This document shows, in pieces, positions 14,136 through 21,918 of a DNA stretch of 38,887 nucleotides. The position numbers were made by a program, and so were the translations under genes. The stretch lies in the IMG/VR virus record IMGVR_UViG_3300021401_000022, positions 1-38,887 of that record; one strand, written 5' to 3'. Position 1 is the first letter of the stretch; the number at the start of each line of letters is the position of its first letter. Source of the stretch: a virus. The notes under the pieces were generated by a model. The model saw nothing but the letters and a program-made list of their open reading frames with translations. It searched no databases and was not told the DNA's origin.

Positions 14136-14363
14136 GAGAGTTCTCCTTTTTGAGATCGAGCAATTTGTGGTAGGCGGTGATGGTTTCATCGGCTAACTTG
14201 TAGCGGTCGAGGGCGCATTGCAGCATTTCGCGCGAGGTTTCAAAGTCTTGCGCTTCAAAGACCGAGAGCACGAACTGAATAGCATTGACGCAGTTGAGCG
14301 CCGCCAGTTCGCGCGCGAGTCGTAGAGTCGCTGGAATTCGAGGGCGTCGAGGATTTCAGCCAC
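14098..14363 (-). CDS. Small helical gene with apparent frameshift
   Basis: GTG 14363 begins MAEILDALEFQ, but this frame soon becomes Arg/Ser-rich nonsense. Another frame reads LARELAALNCVNAIQFVLSV and continues as a charged helical protein to the TAA at 14098-14100, overlapping the ATPase start. Joining the two halves needs an indel near 14325-14340. If not an error, a 57-residue version from GTG 14271 remains possible. Confidence 0.4.
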
Positions 14364-14610
14364 GGCTCACCGTCCTCCCATGAGCCGTGCAGAACGCTTG
14401 CCCGTCAATTACAGAAGTTGTGGGATCGCCGCAGGGATAGCCGCCGTCGCACGAGCCGGGAGTGGATTCCGGGGACTCGTAGCAGCAGGTCGACACGGGA
14501 ATTGGACGGTTGAAAGCTTCGTCGACCATCTCCGCCATGAGCGGGCAGAGCTGAATCTTTACCTGTGGAAAACCAGAGTGGGGGAGTTGCGGTACATTCG
14601 TGGCAGGCAT
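14356..14610 (-). CDS. Cys-rich protein, first gene of the minus operon
   Basis: An 84-residue product. ATG 14610 has GGAGG 5-6 bases upstream; an upstream TTG is less likely. Cys residues at about 22, 42, 43, 54, 60 and 74 lie mostly in the second half, so it is probably metal-binding. First gene after the promoter at 14687-14715. Function unknown. Confidence 0.55.
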   Translation of the reverse strand: MPATNVPQLPHSGFPQVKIQLCPLMAEMVDEAFNRPIPVSTCCYESPESTPGSCDGGYPCGDPTTSVIDGQAFCTAHGRTVSRG

Positions 14611-14647
14611 TTCGACCTCCGACAAGGTTGATTTGTTTAGGGCGGAT

Positions 14648-14666
14648 CGGGTGTTGAACGCACCCG
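14648..14666. promoter_or_regulatory. Hairpin or operator in the minus-operon leader
   Basis: CGGGTG and CACCCG (6 bp, perfect) flank 7 bases, between the predicted transcription start (about 14680) and the first gene at 14610. It can act as an operator or as an RNA hairpin that controls the minus operon. Confidence 0.4.
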
Positions 14667-14686
14667 GTCTGCCCGACTACAGGACT

Positions 14687-14715
14687 ATTCTAAAATTCCC
14701 CTTGCAATCCGTCAA
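14687..14715 (-). promoter_or_regulatory. Sigma70-like promoter of the minus operon
   Basis: On the minus strand TTGACG (14710-14715) and TAGAAT (14687-14692) are separated by exactly 17 bases; each differs from consensus by one base. It would start transcription near 14680 toward the genes 14610 to 11875. Confidence 0.75.
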
Positions 14716-14756
14716 GAGTTATTTTACCCTACTTCTGGTTGAAGGTTACTTCCGGC

Positions 14757-15014
14757 ATGGGCAAAACGAAAAAACAGGCGATTCCCGAACGTAGGCCAAA
14801 GGCGGAAATACCGGAGATTTTCGTCAAAACCACGAATGCTATGAGGACTGAGTACGCTAGGGCGCATATCCGCGTGAAAGGTGGTAAATACCTCTATTTG
14901 GCATGGAAAGACGGGGATCGGGTGCGGAATTTCTATCTCGGCCAGAAGCGGAATTCTAGCCTACCCACGTCGAGTAGCTCGGAAAGCTCGAGTTCGCCGG
15001 TACGAGCTCCTTGA
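14757..15014 (+). CDS. Small basic protein, DUF6788-like segment
   Basis: An 85-residue product. The middle (RAHIRVKGGKYLYLAWKDGD followed by RVRNFYLGQK) resembles the small beta domain found in proteins that carry a KGKYYYLRWxxGxKxxxxYIG pattern in phages and integrative elements. N-terminus Lys/Pro-rich, C-terminus a Ser-rich tail. It faces away from the minus operon and stands alone before a convergent gene. Function unknown. Confidence 0.5.
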   Translation: MGKTKKQAIPERRPKAEIPEIFVKTTNAMRTEYARAHIRVKGGKYLYLAWKDGDRVRNFYLGQKRNSSLPTSSSSESSSSPVRAP

Positions 15015-15043
15015 GCAGGTAGTGGGCTAATTGTGTGTTGCTG

Positions 15044-15919
15044 CTATCGGAGATGTGCCAGCAACAAACTGATGATTTCCTGATGGGGGATAGACTTATG
15101 GTCTTGTTCTCCAGCGAATTCAGCTCGATTGTCATCGTTTGCTTGAATGATGTACCGGAGTTTTTCGTTGGGCAGAGTTGAACATGTGACGATCACGAGG
15201 TGAGAGTCGGATTTGAATTCGACCTTGGCGGAAACTTTGATCCCAAGTCTGGTGGTCTCGATTATGAAGCCGGGAGAGCGTTTGAGTTGAGTAAATCGAA
15301 GCAGCATTTTCCCATGATTGTTGATTTCAATAACAGCCGAAATGGCTTCCTGCTCCAGTGAGTTCCACAGGTCAACCTGTTGGTGAATGACGATATTGTA
15401 TTTCTGCCGCGCCCGCTCCGCGCTGATTTCAGCAATTTCGTGGTCGGCTTTGAGCCATGCTCGCGAGGCCCTAGTTACCGGGCGAATACCTCGCGGACTC
15501 AGCCATTTCCAAGCTTTCCTTCCATCTTTCAGGGTTTCCGCAGCTTGGCCTTGTTCCGTGAGCCTATGGAGTACGGCGTTAATGGTCGCAAGTGGATTAC
15601 TCTGTTCCGCCAAACTTCCGCCCAGCTTGTTCAATTCGTCCCTTACGTCGCTTGTGGTGAGGGACGACTCGGAAGCTGCCAGTATTCGGCGGATATCGGC
15701 AGTGACGCTTGTATCCACGATTTCGCGCAGGCGAGCATTGGCATGATCCAAGAAATCCTTGTCGTTCGGATCGTGCGTGGAGATCAAGTACGCCAGAGCA
15801 TTCATACTCTTTCGCAGAGCAAGAATGCGATCCTCAATGCGCGATTGCTCTTGAAGCAAGCTTTCAAGTTCACTAGCCGCTGCCTCGTAAGTTTCGTGAT
15901 AACTTTTGTTCAGCAACAC
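15044..15919 (-). CDS. Unrecognised 291-aa protein: coiled coil, winged helix, C-terminal domain
   Basis: GTG 15919 starts a frame with a coiled coil (about 10-65), a probable winged helix at about 75-145 (DIRRILAASESSLTTSDVRD, ending in KDGRKAWKWLSPRG), a helical linker, and a beta-rich C-terminal domain (about 195-291). The gene is single, minus-strand, and lies in the zone where a temperate phage normally keeps lysogeny or accessory genes. It could be a regulator or an accessory defence-like protein; I do not recognise it. No Shine-Dalgarno is visible at the start. Confidence 0.6.
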   Translation of the reverse strand: MLLNKSYHETYEAAASELESLLQEQSRIEDRILALRKSMNALAYLISTHDPNDKDFLDHANARLREIVDTSVTADIRRILAASESSLTTSDVRDELNKLGGSLAEQSNPLATINAVLHRLTEQGQAAETLKDGRKAWKWLSPRGIRPVTRASRAWLKADHEIAEISAERARQKYNIVIHQQVDLWNSLEQEAISAVIEINNHGKMLLRFTQLKRSPGFIIETTRLGIKVSAKVEFKSDSHLVIVTCSTLPNEKLRYIIQANDDNRAEFAGEQDHKSIPHQEIISLLLAHLR

Positions 15920-15973
15920 ACTTTTAGTCCACTACCCTTGAGCACAGATATCAGTAGGTCAAAAGAAGCCCCG

Positions 15974-16132
15974 CTAAGCCCCCACACATGCCTCTTTTAC
16001 CTGCTCTACCCTCTTCGGCTTCTTCTTCATCGCCTGATACATCACCTGATCTACTAAATCGTGCAGGCGCTCAACCGTGCCGGTGAGGGTGGGCACAGCG
16101 AAAAGCGGCGGATTGGACAATAGTTTCTGCAC
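15974..16132 (-). CDS. Small helical protein, possibly truncated
   Basis: A 52-residue frame from GTG 16132: MQKLLSNPPLFAVPTLTGTV, then ERLHDLVDQVMYQAMKKKPKRVEQVKEA. The frame stays protein-like upstream (HVLLIEQN) up to about 16186 without a usual start codon, so the gene may have lost its beginning or use a rare start. Too short for frame-based gene callers. Confidence 0.4.
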   Translation of the reverse strand: MQKLLSNPPLFAVPTLTGTVERLHDLVDQVMYQAMKKKPKRVEQVKEACVGA

Positions 16133-16202
16133 GTTCTGTTCGATGAGAAGAACATGGCTCTCGCTCTTTCCTCTATCAGCTTTCCCCCTGATTACCTAGT
16201 AG

Positions 16203-16318
16203 CGAAGGTCGTTGTCCGAATTCCCGCCTCAGGGAGCACCTTCGTAACTGGAGAATCTTCAGTGGGTATCTTGTGCGGGGTTGGCGCGCTCGCGTAGGGT
16301 GAAGGCTCCAAGCTACGC
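16203..16318. other. Non-coding gap with two hairpins near the integrase
   Basis: Between 16133 and 16414 I see no convincing gene. CGAAGGT/ACCTTCG (16203-16209 and 16238-16244) encloses a smaller TCCC/GGGA stem, and GCGTAG/CTACGC pairs at 16292-16297 and 16313-16318. They may be a structured RNA or protein-binding arms; an attachment site could lie here, but no flanking repeat proves it. Confidence 0.3.
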
Positions 16319-16414
16319 CTCGGGCGGCGGATTCAAACTCTCGCGGAGTATCCGCTGCCTTTTGATAGCAACACCGCCTTGCGCCGGAATAAAGCGCGTC
16401 CATCGCAGAACCCC

Positions 16415-16801
16415 ATGAAAATATCCGTGTATCCACGCGGCGCGAATCCGCGCATCGATCGTCATATTCAGCGAAAATCTCTTTCTTACGCGACCGAGCA
16501 GGTCGAGGTATATGGAGTTGCGGAGTGGGTTGATCCGAACGACCATCTCAAAGGAATCATCTGTCGGGATCGTCTCGCGTTCGGACCAAAAATAGAGTTC
16601 GTCACAGCCGCCACGCCGGAAGAAATCAAGAAGCTGACGCGCGGCAAATTGCGAAGCCTCTTACCCAGCGCCGAAGTAGCCGGCTGCAAATTCATCGCGC
16701 CCGCGATGGAAAAGAATCTCACCCTTCCCCGCATCACAATCGAACATTTAGCCGCGGCCTCCCCAAACTGGGATTGGTCAATGGAACCAGTAAGCGCCTG
16801 A
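16415..16801 (+). CDS. Hypothetical protein
   Basis: A 128-residue product; ATG 16415 gives an ordered start (MKISVYPRGANPRIDRHIQR), though without a Shine-Dalgarno. Contains a mixed alpha/beta part with a YGVAEWVDPND stretch and a Lys-rich helix (PEEIKKLTRGKLRSL). It ends by overlapping the next gene's start region. Not recognised. Confidence 0.5.
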   Translation: MKISVYPRGANPRIDRHIQRKSLSYATEQVEVYGVAEWVDPNDHLKGIICRDRLAFGPKIEFVTAATPEEIKKLTRGKLRSLLPSAEVAGCKFIAPAMEKNLTLPRITIEHLAAASPNWDWSMEPVSA

Positions 16802-16802
16802 T

Positions 16803-17153
16803 GTGTTCCACGGCCCGATCCGCGAACGCCTTGCCCTCACGAGGATCCTGCTCGCGCCAGGTGGGGAACGGCTGTCCGATGAAGCGGCTCAGATTATTTC
16901 AGTGCTAGCGATGGAAAAACGCCCCTACTACATGGGAGACCGGAACCAGCCGAGAGAGTTTCCGCGCGAATCGGCGGATGGCATCGTTAAAAGTTTGAGC
17001 CATTGCCATTACGTTACTCAGGGATTGATCCGCGAGAAAGACCAGATACAGCGGACCTTGGGATGGATGACGATCGCGGTCAAGGCATTGGCTGTGGTGA
17101 ACGCATTCTTGACCGTGGTGGCCGGGGTGCTGGCGCTGCTGAAGTTTCTATGA
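16803..17153 (+). CDS. C-terminally anchored membrane protein
   Basis: A 116-residue product from GTG 16803 (the ATG at 16801 is in another frame). The first 80 residues are soluble; the last 28 form a long hydrophobic helix (IAVKALAVVNAFLTVVAGVL) ending in KFL. Such tail-anchored proteins may act in exclusion or membrane association of replication. A strong terminator follows. Role unknown. Confidence 0.5.
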   Translation: MFHGPIRERLALTRILLAPGGERLSDEAAQIISVLAMEKRPYYMGDRNQPREFPRESADGIVKSLSHCHYVTQGLIREKDQIQRTLGWMTIAVKALAVVNAFLTVVAGVLALLKFL

Positions 17154-17160
17154 GGGACCG

Positions 17161-17192
17161 AGGTGACAATATGAAGTTCTGTCACCTTTTTT
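17161..17192 (+). terminator. Rho-independent terminator
   Basis: AGGTGACA and TGTCACCT (8 bp, perfect) enclose an 11-base loop and run directly into TTTTTT. It ends transcription after the 16803-17153 gene and insulates the integrase. Confidence 0.85.
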
Positions 17193-17207
17193 GCTTTATT
17201 TAGCTTT

Positions 17208-17792
17208 GTGGAGGCATTATCAAAGCCCGAACTGATCGCGATTTTACAGGCGGCGACGAATCATCGCCTGAGGAACGCGCTGATGATTCTTGTGGCTTAC
17301 TCCCACGGTTACAGAGCCAGCGAAGTGTGCGGAGGCTGGCGCATAAGGATTGTAAACAAGCAGAAACATAGATACTTTCATCCGGGATTGCTGGCCTGCG
17401 ATGTCCGTGATGGCTGCATCACAGTGGCGCGCGCCAAGGGCAGTTTAGTCACAGTGCAACCCTTAGTCGAGGATGAAAATCCGCTCCTAAACGAGCGGAA
17501 ATTGTTGTCTGCTTATGTTGCTTTGCTGCATGGAAAGCAAAGGCTGTTTCCAGTTACGCGGCAACATTTTTGGCGGCTGTTTCAACGATATGCGAAAGCG
17601 GCCGGCATTCCCGAGCGCAAGCGCCATCCTCACATACTGAAACACACGATAGCCATGCAAGTCATTCACAGCGCGGGAATTGAGAATACCCGGCAATACC
17701 TCGGACACAAATCCATGAGCAGCACCGGTGCTTACTTGAAAGTGTCAGATGCGGCGGCAAGTGCCGCAGTTGGAGCTGCGCTGAAGGGTTAG
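17208..17792 (+). CDS. Short tyrosine recombinase (integrase catalytic domain only)
   Basis: The 194-residue product is a tyrosine-recombinase catalytic domain without the usual N-terminal DNA-binding domains. R36 (YRASEV) fits Arg I, K77 the beta-hairpin Lys, H142-x-x-K145 the box II HxxR, H167 (LGHKS) the third box, and Y176 the nucleophile. Arg II is Lys here (codon AAA), which is unusual for this family. Integrases of this type join phage and host DNA. GTG 17208 follows the terminator by 15 bases and has no clear ribosome site. No attachment site could be proven. It marks the phage as temperate. Confidence 0.8.
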   Translation: MEALSKPELIAILQAATNHRLRNALMILVAYSHGYRASEVCGGWRIRIVNKQKHRYFHPGLLACDVRDGCITVARAKGSLVTVQPLVEDENPLLNERKLLSAYVALLHGKQRLFPVTRQHFWRLFQRYAKAAGIPERKRHPHILKHTIAMQVIHSAGIENTRQYLGHKSMSSTGAYLKVSDAAASAAVGAALKG

Positions 17793-17822
17793 CTTTCCTT
17801 TGCTTTTCTGCTTTAGTACCAG

Positions 17823-18284
17823 ATGCCTCCAGGGGGTTCACGAAAACATCCGGCGGAATGCAAGTGCGGGAAATGCCCGAAGATGGGCAGGCCTAAGGTT
17901 GACCGCCCTACCAACGCAACCGTGGCCGGCAAAGTTCTGGCCCAGGCGAAAGCCGAGAAACTTTGGCTGGAGCTGATCGAACTCGAAAAGAAGCGACTCG
18001 GCCTCGCGACCAAAGACCACAAGCACCATATGGTCTGGAAAAAGAGTTGGTCCGCTTACGTCTGTAGTGATTGCGGGTATCAACCGGACAATGCCAGCCA
18101 CTTTTCCATCATCCCCCTCACCAACTTACTTCGCTACCTCGAAGATCGAGCCTACGGCCGGCCAGTTGATACCGTGAACCACCTGCACGATAAACCGATC
18201 GAGATGAGCGTCACGGTAAAGATGTCGGAGCTGATCCGCGAAGTGAGAGAACGCAAGCAACAATATGAGCGCAATCGCTCCTAG
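17823..18284 (+). CDS. Small terminase subunit candidate
   Basis: The 153-residue product lies directly upstream of the large terminase and overlaps it by 20 bases, the usual small-subunit place. It has an N-terminal Cys motif (CKCGKC, about 13-18), a basic stretch with MGRPK, a second Cys pair (CSDC, about 81-84), and a C-terminal coiled coil (SELIREVRERKQQYE). TerS proteins bind phage DNA at pac or cos sites; a helix-turn-helix is not obvious here, so the call rests on position. Confidence 0.55.
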   Translation: MPPGGSRKHPAECKCGKCPKMGRPKVDRPTNATVAGKVLAQAKAEKLWLELIELEKKRLGLATKDHKHHMVWKKSWSAYVCSDCGYQPDNASHFSIIPLTNLLRYLEDRAYGRPVDTVNHLHDKPIEMSVTVKMSELIREVRERKQQYERNRS

Positions 18285-19779
18285 CCCCTTGGCCGACATT
18301 CAGCGCGAGCTGGCGGAGTTCAATGACGATCCGCTCGGCTTCGTGATGTGCGCCTACCCGTGGGGTAGCGGTGAGCTGGCGGATGAGGCCGGCCCGCGCT
18401 CGCATCAAGTCAAATTTCTAAAAGAACTGGGGACACACCTTCGGAATCCCGAAACCCGCTATAAGCCTTTTCGCAAATCGAAGTCCTCCGGACACGGCAT
18501 TGGCAAGTCAGCTGAAATTGCTTGGATCACTCATTGGGGATTGTCCACCTTCGAGGATTGCAAAGTGATCCTGATGGCCGGCACTGGCGATCAGCTAAAA
18601 ACGAAGACACAGCCGGAAGTGGCGAAGTGGTTTCGACTGGGAGCGAACGCCGACTTGTTCGAAGTGAATGTGACTTCGATCAAAGTACGCGAGGAAGGCC
18701 ACGAGACCACCTGGCGCGCCGATTTCAATACCTGGTCGGAGGAGAATCCGCAAGCTTCAGCAGGCGCGCACAATAAGGGCAAGCGCCTGATCATCATCTA
18801 CGACGAAGCCTCCGGTATTCCGGATGTAATTTGGAAGACGCAGGAGGGCGCGCTCACCGACTCCCACACGGAAATTATATGGATTGCCGCCAGCCAGTGC
18901 ACCCGCTCGGATGGAATGTTTTTTGAGACGACTCATGGTACTCAGCGTCTTCGCTGGCGCGGCGAAGTGATCGACTCGCGCAGCGTCGAAGGAACCAATG
19001 TTGAGGAGATCAACGAAGACATCGCCATCTACGGCATCGACTCCGATCATGTGCGTGTGCGCTGGCTCGGCTTGTTTCCTCTCGCCGGCGAAGGGAAATT
19101 TATCCCGCTCAATTTAGTACAAGCCGCACAAAAACGCATGGCGATGGCAATGCCTGATGACGCACTGATCGCCGGAGTCGATTTATCGTGGGGTGGATCG
19201 GATGACACCGTGATTCGTTTCCGCCGCGGCCTCGATGCGCGCTCCATCCCGCCGATTAAGATTCGTGGAGAGTTCACCAAAAACCCTGCCGTAGTGCGGG
19301 AACGCCTTGCCGACGTGCTGCGGCAAAGATACGACGGACGCCTGGTCTCCATGATGTTTCTCGACAACTCTGGAGTGGGCGGAAGTGCCGGAGCGATACT
19401 CAATGGCTTATTGAATCTCGGCTTCAAGAATGTGATGGGCGTAAATTTCGGCGATCAGGCTCTTCGAAGTACCTTCTACGTTCTCCGCCGCGATGAGATG
19501 TGGGGACAGATGAAAGATTCCTTGCGCGACGGATTGGCGATTGATGCGGATCGCGATCTCGCCGCCGATCTGCAAAAGCCCAGACTCCTGCCGGATCGGG
19601 AACAGCGCATAAAACTGGAGCCCAAAGAGCTGATGAAAAAGCGGCTCGCAAAAGAAGGGTTGGATTCGAGTTCTCCCGACGATGCCGACGCGCTGGCGCT
19701 CACTTACGCTTTGCCGGTGATACCGAAAAAGAAAGCCCAGCCTTCCACCATAAAGAAAGCGCACTCCCCCTGGGGATAA
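18265..19779 (+). CDS. terL: Terminase large subunit (ATPase and nuclease)
   Basis: The 504-residue product is the packaging motor. The ATPase has a Walker A GHGIGKS at 76-82 and a Walker B ending D180-E181 (LIIIYDE). The RNase H-like nuclease has its first acid at D306 (AGVDLSWGG), a second at D367 (FLDNSG) and a third cluster at 472-475 (DDAD). P22 gp2 is about 500 residues, so the gene is full length. It translocates DNA into the procapsid and cuts at the end of packaging. The start overlaps the preceding gene; no strong ribosome site, so coupling is likely. Confidence 0.92.
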   Translation: MSAIAPSPLADIQRELAEFNDDPLGFVMCAYPWGSGELADEAGPRSHQVKFLKELGTHLRNPETRYKPFRKSKSSGHGIGKSAEIAWITHWGLSTFEDCKVILMAGTGDQLKTKTQPEVAKWFRLGANADLFEVNVTSIKVREEGHETTWRADFNTWSEENPQASAGAHNKGKRLIIIYDEASGIPDVIWKTQEGALTDSHTEIIWIAASQCTRSDGMFFETTHGTQRLRWRGEVIDSRSVEGTNVEEINEDIAIYGIDSDHVRVRWLGLFPLAGEGKFIPLNLVQAAQKRMAMAMPDDALIAGVDLSWGGSDDTVIRFRRGLDARSIPPIKIRGEFTKNPAVVRERLADVLRQRYDGRLVSMMFLDNSGVGGSAGAILNGLLNLGFKNVMGVNFGDQALRSTFYVLRRDEMWGQMKDSLRDGLAIDADRDLAADLQKPRLLPDREQRIKLEPKELMKKRLAKEGLDSSSPDDADALALTYALPVIPKKKAQPSTIKKAHSPWG

Positions 19780-19783
19780 ATTC

Positions 19784-20104
19784 ATGATGCCCTTACAGAA
19801 CATCTTCGCCAGCCGCATGGGAGTGCAAGCCCCGGTGCAAACGGGCGATCAGCAGACGATGCAGGCCCAGTCACAGTCGCAGCCGCAGCCGGGTGCGATG
19901 CAATTCGGCGCGCGGCCCATGACGCCTACAGGGATGCAGCCCGTCAATGGGATGCCGCAATCTGGAGCGATGCTCGGGGCGCGACAGATGCTTCCTGTGC
20001 AGCAGCAGCCTATTCAACCGCAAGGCAACCAACAAATCGGACAAATCCAACAGCCGATGCCGATGCAGAACAATCTGCGGGCGCGGTTGGGGATGCTGGC
20101 ATGA
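19784..20104 (+). CDS. Gln/Met/Pro-rich low-complexity protein
   Basis: A 106-residue product, 4 bases after the terminase stop; ATG at 19784 or 19787. It is dominated by Gln, Met, Pro and Gly, with three GAM/GAR-type repeats (GAMQFGARPM, SGAMLGARQM). Almost no charged residues in the middle, so it is probably disordered. Position suggests a virion or assembly protein; function unknown. Confidence 0.5.
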   Translation: MMPLQNIFASRMGVQAPVQTGDQQTMQAQSQSQPQPGAMQFGARPMTPTGMQPVNGMPQSGAMLGARQMLPVQQQPIQPQGNQQIGQIQQPMPMQNNLRARLGMLA

Positions 20105-20128
20105 GGAGATTTTCGAAAGTGAGGACAA

Positions 20129-20329
20129 ATGCCTGAAATCACAAAAGAACAGTGGGAAGCAAGACGGCAGCGCATGCTGGCCAATGGCGTGGGATTGACG
20201 ATTTATAATCCGGCGATTGATAGAACGGTGGAGATGGCTTTGACGCCGGAAGGATTTCGGAAACAATCCCAGTCGCTTCAATGGGAAGCCTACATAAAAC
20301 CCGCACTCCAGCAACTCGAAATTCTCTAA
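20129..20329 (+). CDS. Small helical hypothetical protein
   Basis: A 66-residue product (MPEITKEQWEARRQRMLANG...) with a charged N-terminal helix and a C-terminal helix (EAYIKPALQQLEIL). Between the Gln-rich protein and the beta-helix protein, so probably cotranscribed with packaging genes. Not recognised. Confidence 0.5.
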   Translation: MPEITKEQWEARRQRMLANGVGLTIYNPAIDRTVEMALTPEGFRKQSQSLQWEAYIKPALQQLEIL

Positions 20330-20410
20330 GTAACTACTGCGCTTAATGGACCCTCCGCAGCGGAATCTGCCGTCTCGGACCCAGAGCGCCCGCACGTCAA
20401 GGAATAGAAC

Positions 20411-21439
20411 ATGTCACCTCTATCCGCCAACACACCTGTCGGAACCTTTACCCCGCAAACCATCGCTGCCATCAATCAGGCGCTTGCCCAGGCTGGGCTC
20501 GCCGCCACAACCGGAAACGTCTTCTATTGCGATCCGGTTAATGGACTCGATACCAACGACGGCCTTACTCCCAGCTCTGCCGCGCTTTCCGGCGGTCACG
20601 GACCGGTGCAAACGCTGGGCGCCGGCTACAATCTTCTACGCAACGGCTTCAACGATGTTTTAGTCCTGATCGGCAATGGGCAGGCATCCGGCTCGGCTCG
20701 GCTCGCCGTCGGTTTCACCTGGTCCAAGAATGCCGCGCACCTAGTTGGAGTCTGCGCTCCTTCTGCGGTTTCCCAGCGTGCGAGAATTGCTCCCTTCACC
20801 GGAGCGGCACAAGTGGCTTTCGCGAATTTCTTTACGGTCTCGGGGAATGGCTGCCTCTTCTCGAATGTGAGCTGGTTCCATGGCTTCACCGCCGGAATCG
20901 CCGCTGCTATTTGCATGACTATTACGGGATCTCGAAACGCTTTCTTGAATTGCGACTTTGAAGGTATGGGGGATGCGACAAGCGCGGCCGATGCCGGTTC
21001 CCGTTCCCTCCTGATTTCAGGTGGCGGGCAGGAGAATTTCTTCGGGCATTGTAATGTGGGCCTTGATACCGTGCAGCGTACCAACGCGAACTCCTCGGTG
21101 GAAATCGCTGGCGGCGGCCCGCGCAATGAGTTTGAGAACTGCACCTTCCCGGTCGATTCCTCCGATGGCCTGCAGTACATCCTGCTTGTGGCGAATGCCG
21201 CGGGCCTTGATCGCTGGATATTCTTCAAGGGCTGCATGTTCATGAACGCGCTGGGCTCGGGCTCAACCATTCTGGCGGCGCTCTTTCACATGGTGGCATC
21301 CGCCGGCGGCATAGCGCTGCTTGACATCGGCTGCAATTGGATCGCGACCGCCATCGGAGACACCGCTACGAAAGCTCAGGTCTATATGGGTGGAGTGGCG
21401 GGAGTGGCGACCGGCGGCAAGATGATCGTAGCTTCTTAA
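20411..21439 (+). CDS. Right-handed beta-helix virion protein candidate
   Basis: The 342-residue product has an N-terminal helix (about 15-32), an FYCDPVNGLDTNDGLTP segment of the kind found at the entry of phage pectate-lyase-like folds, then repeated short strands with N/C/F ladders (NCDFEG, HCNVG, NCTFPVDSS, KGCMFMN), typical of a parallel beta-helix. Phage proteins of this kind are fibres, spikes or head decorations. It lies between TerL and portal, not in the usual tailspike place, so a head fibre is likelier. No signal peptide. Confidence 0.6.
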   Translation: MSPLSANTPVGTFTPQTIAAINQALAQAGLAATTGNVFYCDPVNGLDTNDGLTPSSAALSGGHGPVQTLGAGYNLLRNGFNDVLVLIGNGQASGSARLAVGFTWSKNAAHLVGVCAPSAVSQRARIAPFTGAAQVAFANFFTVSGNGCLFSNVSWFHGFTAGIAAAICMTITGSRNAFLNCDFEGMGDATSAADAGSRSLLISGGGQENFFGHCNVGLDTVQRTNANSSVEIAGGGPRNEFENCTFPVDSSDGLQYILLVANAAGLDRWIFFKGCMFMNALGSGSTILAALFHMVASAGGIALLDIGCNWIATAIGDTATKAQVYMGGVAGVATGGKMIVAS

Positions 21440-21547
21440 TTTTCCAGCGCACACACGCCCCTCACAACTAAAGGCGCTGGGCGGGCCTTCGCTTTCCCAC
21501 GTTTCTCAAAGCGGAGCAAAGGGCACGAAGGCCCGCAAAATTCTCCA

Positions 21548-21736
21548 ATGGCGGAACGCCCCGAAGACGAGAAGCTGTCTCACTCAGAAGTTGCCTACGA
21601 GCGCACCTCCGAGCATCCCGGCGAAGACTGCGGCAACTGCAAACATGTGATCGAAGCTCTCTCTGGAGTGCGCTGTGAAGCGGTGAAGCCGCCGATCTAT
21701 CTGAATGGCTGGTGCAAGCGGTGGGCGAAAAAGTGA
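21548..21736 (+). CDS. HiPIP-like four-Cys protein
   Basis: The 62-residue product has C28-x2-C31-x11-C43-x12-C56 with an aromatic residue before the last Cys (NGWC) and a basic end, the pattern of high-potential iron-sulfur-protein-like domains seen in some phage virion regions. Real HiPIPs bind a [4Fe-4S] cluster and are secreted; this one lacks a signal peptide. A zinc site is the alternative. The stop overlaps the next gene (GTGA). Confidence 0.55.
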   Translation: MAERPEDEKLSHSEVAYERTSEHPGEDCGNCKHVIEALSGVRCEAVKPPIYLNGWCKRWAKK

Positions 21737-21918
21737 GTAACGTAAGATACGATTTCGCGACCATGAGGCCGATTCCGGAAGCTCTTAAAGTGATCGAGCT
21801 TCCGCAGACTACCAAGATTCTGCCCTGCGGCAAGTGCGGGCATGATCTGACCGTGCCGACGCGCACCGTGCTGGCCTATTGCCAGAGCTGCTCGGCGAAT
21901 TTGGGAGTGAAGCGGTGA
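21733..21918 (+). CDS. Zinc-ribbon miniprotein
   Basis: A 61-residue product starting at GTG 21733 by GTGA overlap. CGKCG (about 32-36) and CQSC (about 50-53) form a zinc ribbon. Ends by GTGA overlap with the next gene. Role unknown; it lies among packaging genes. Confidence 0.6.
   Translation: MSNVRYDFATMRPIPEALKVIELPQTTKILPCGKCGHDLTVPTRTVLAYCQSCSANLGVKR

Noticed and set aside
15380-16057. 225-aa plus-strand frame
   Set aside because: Opposite the 291-aa gene; Ser/Phe/Leu texture is that of the complement of a charged coiled coil.
16133-16414. tRNA or attachment site near the integrase
   Set aside because: A short GGATTCAAACTC run recalls a T-arm, but no cloverleaf can be folded and no repeated core was found.
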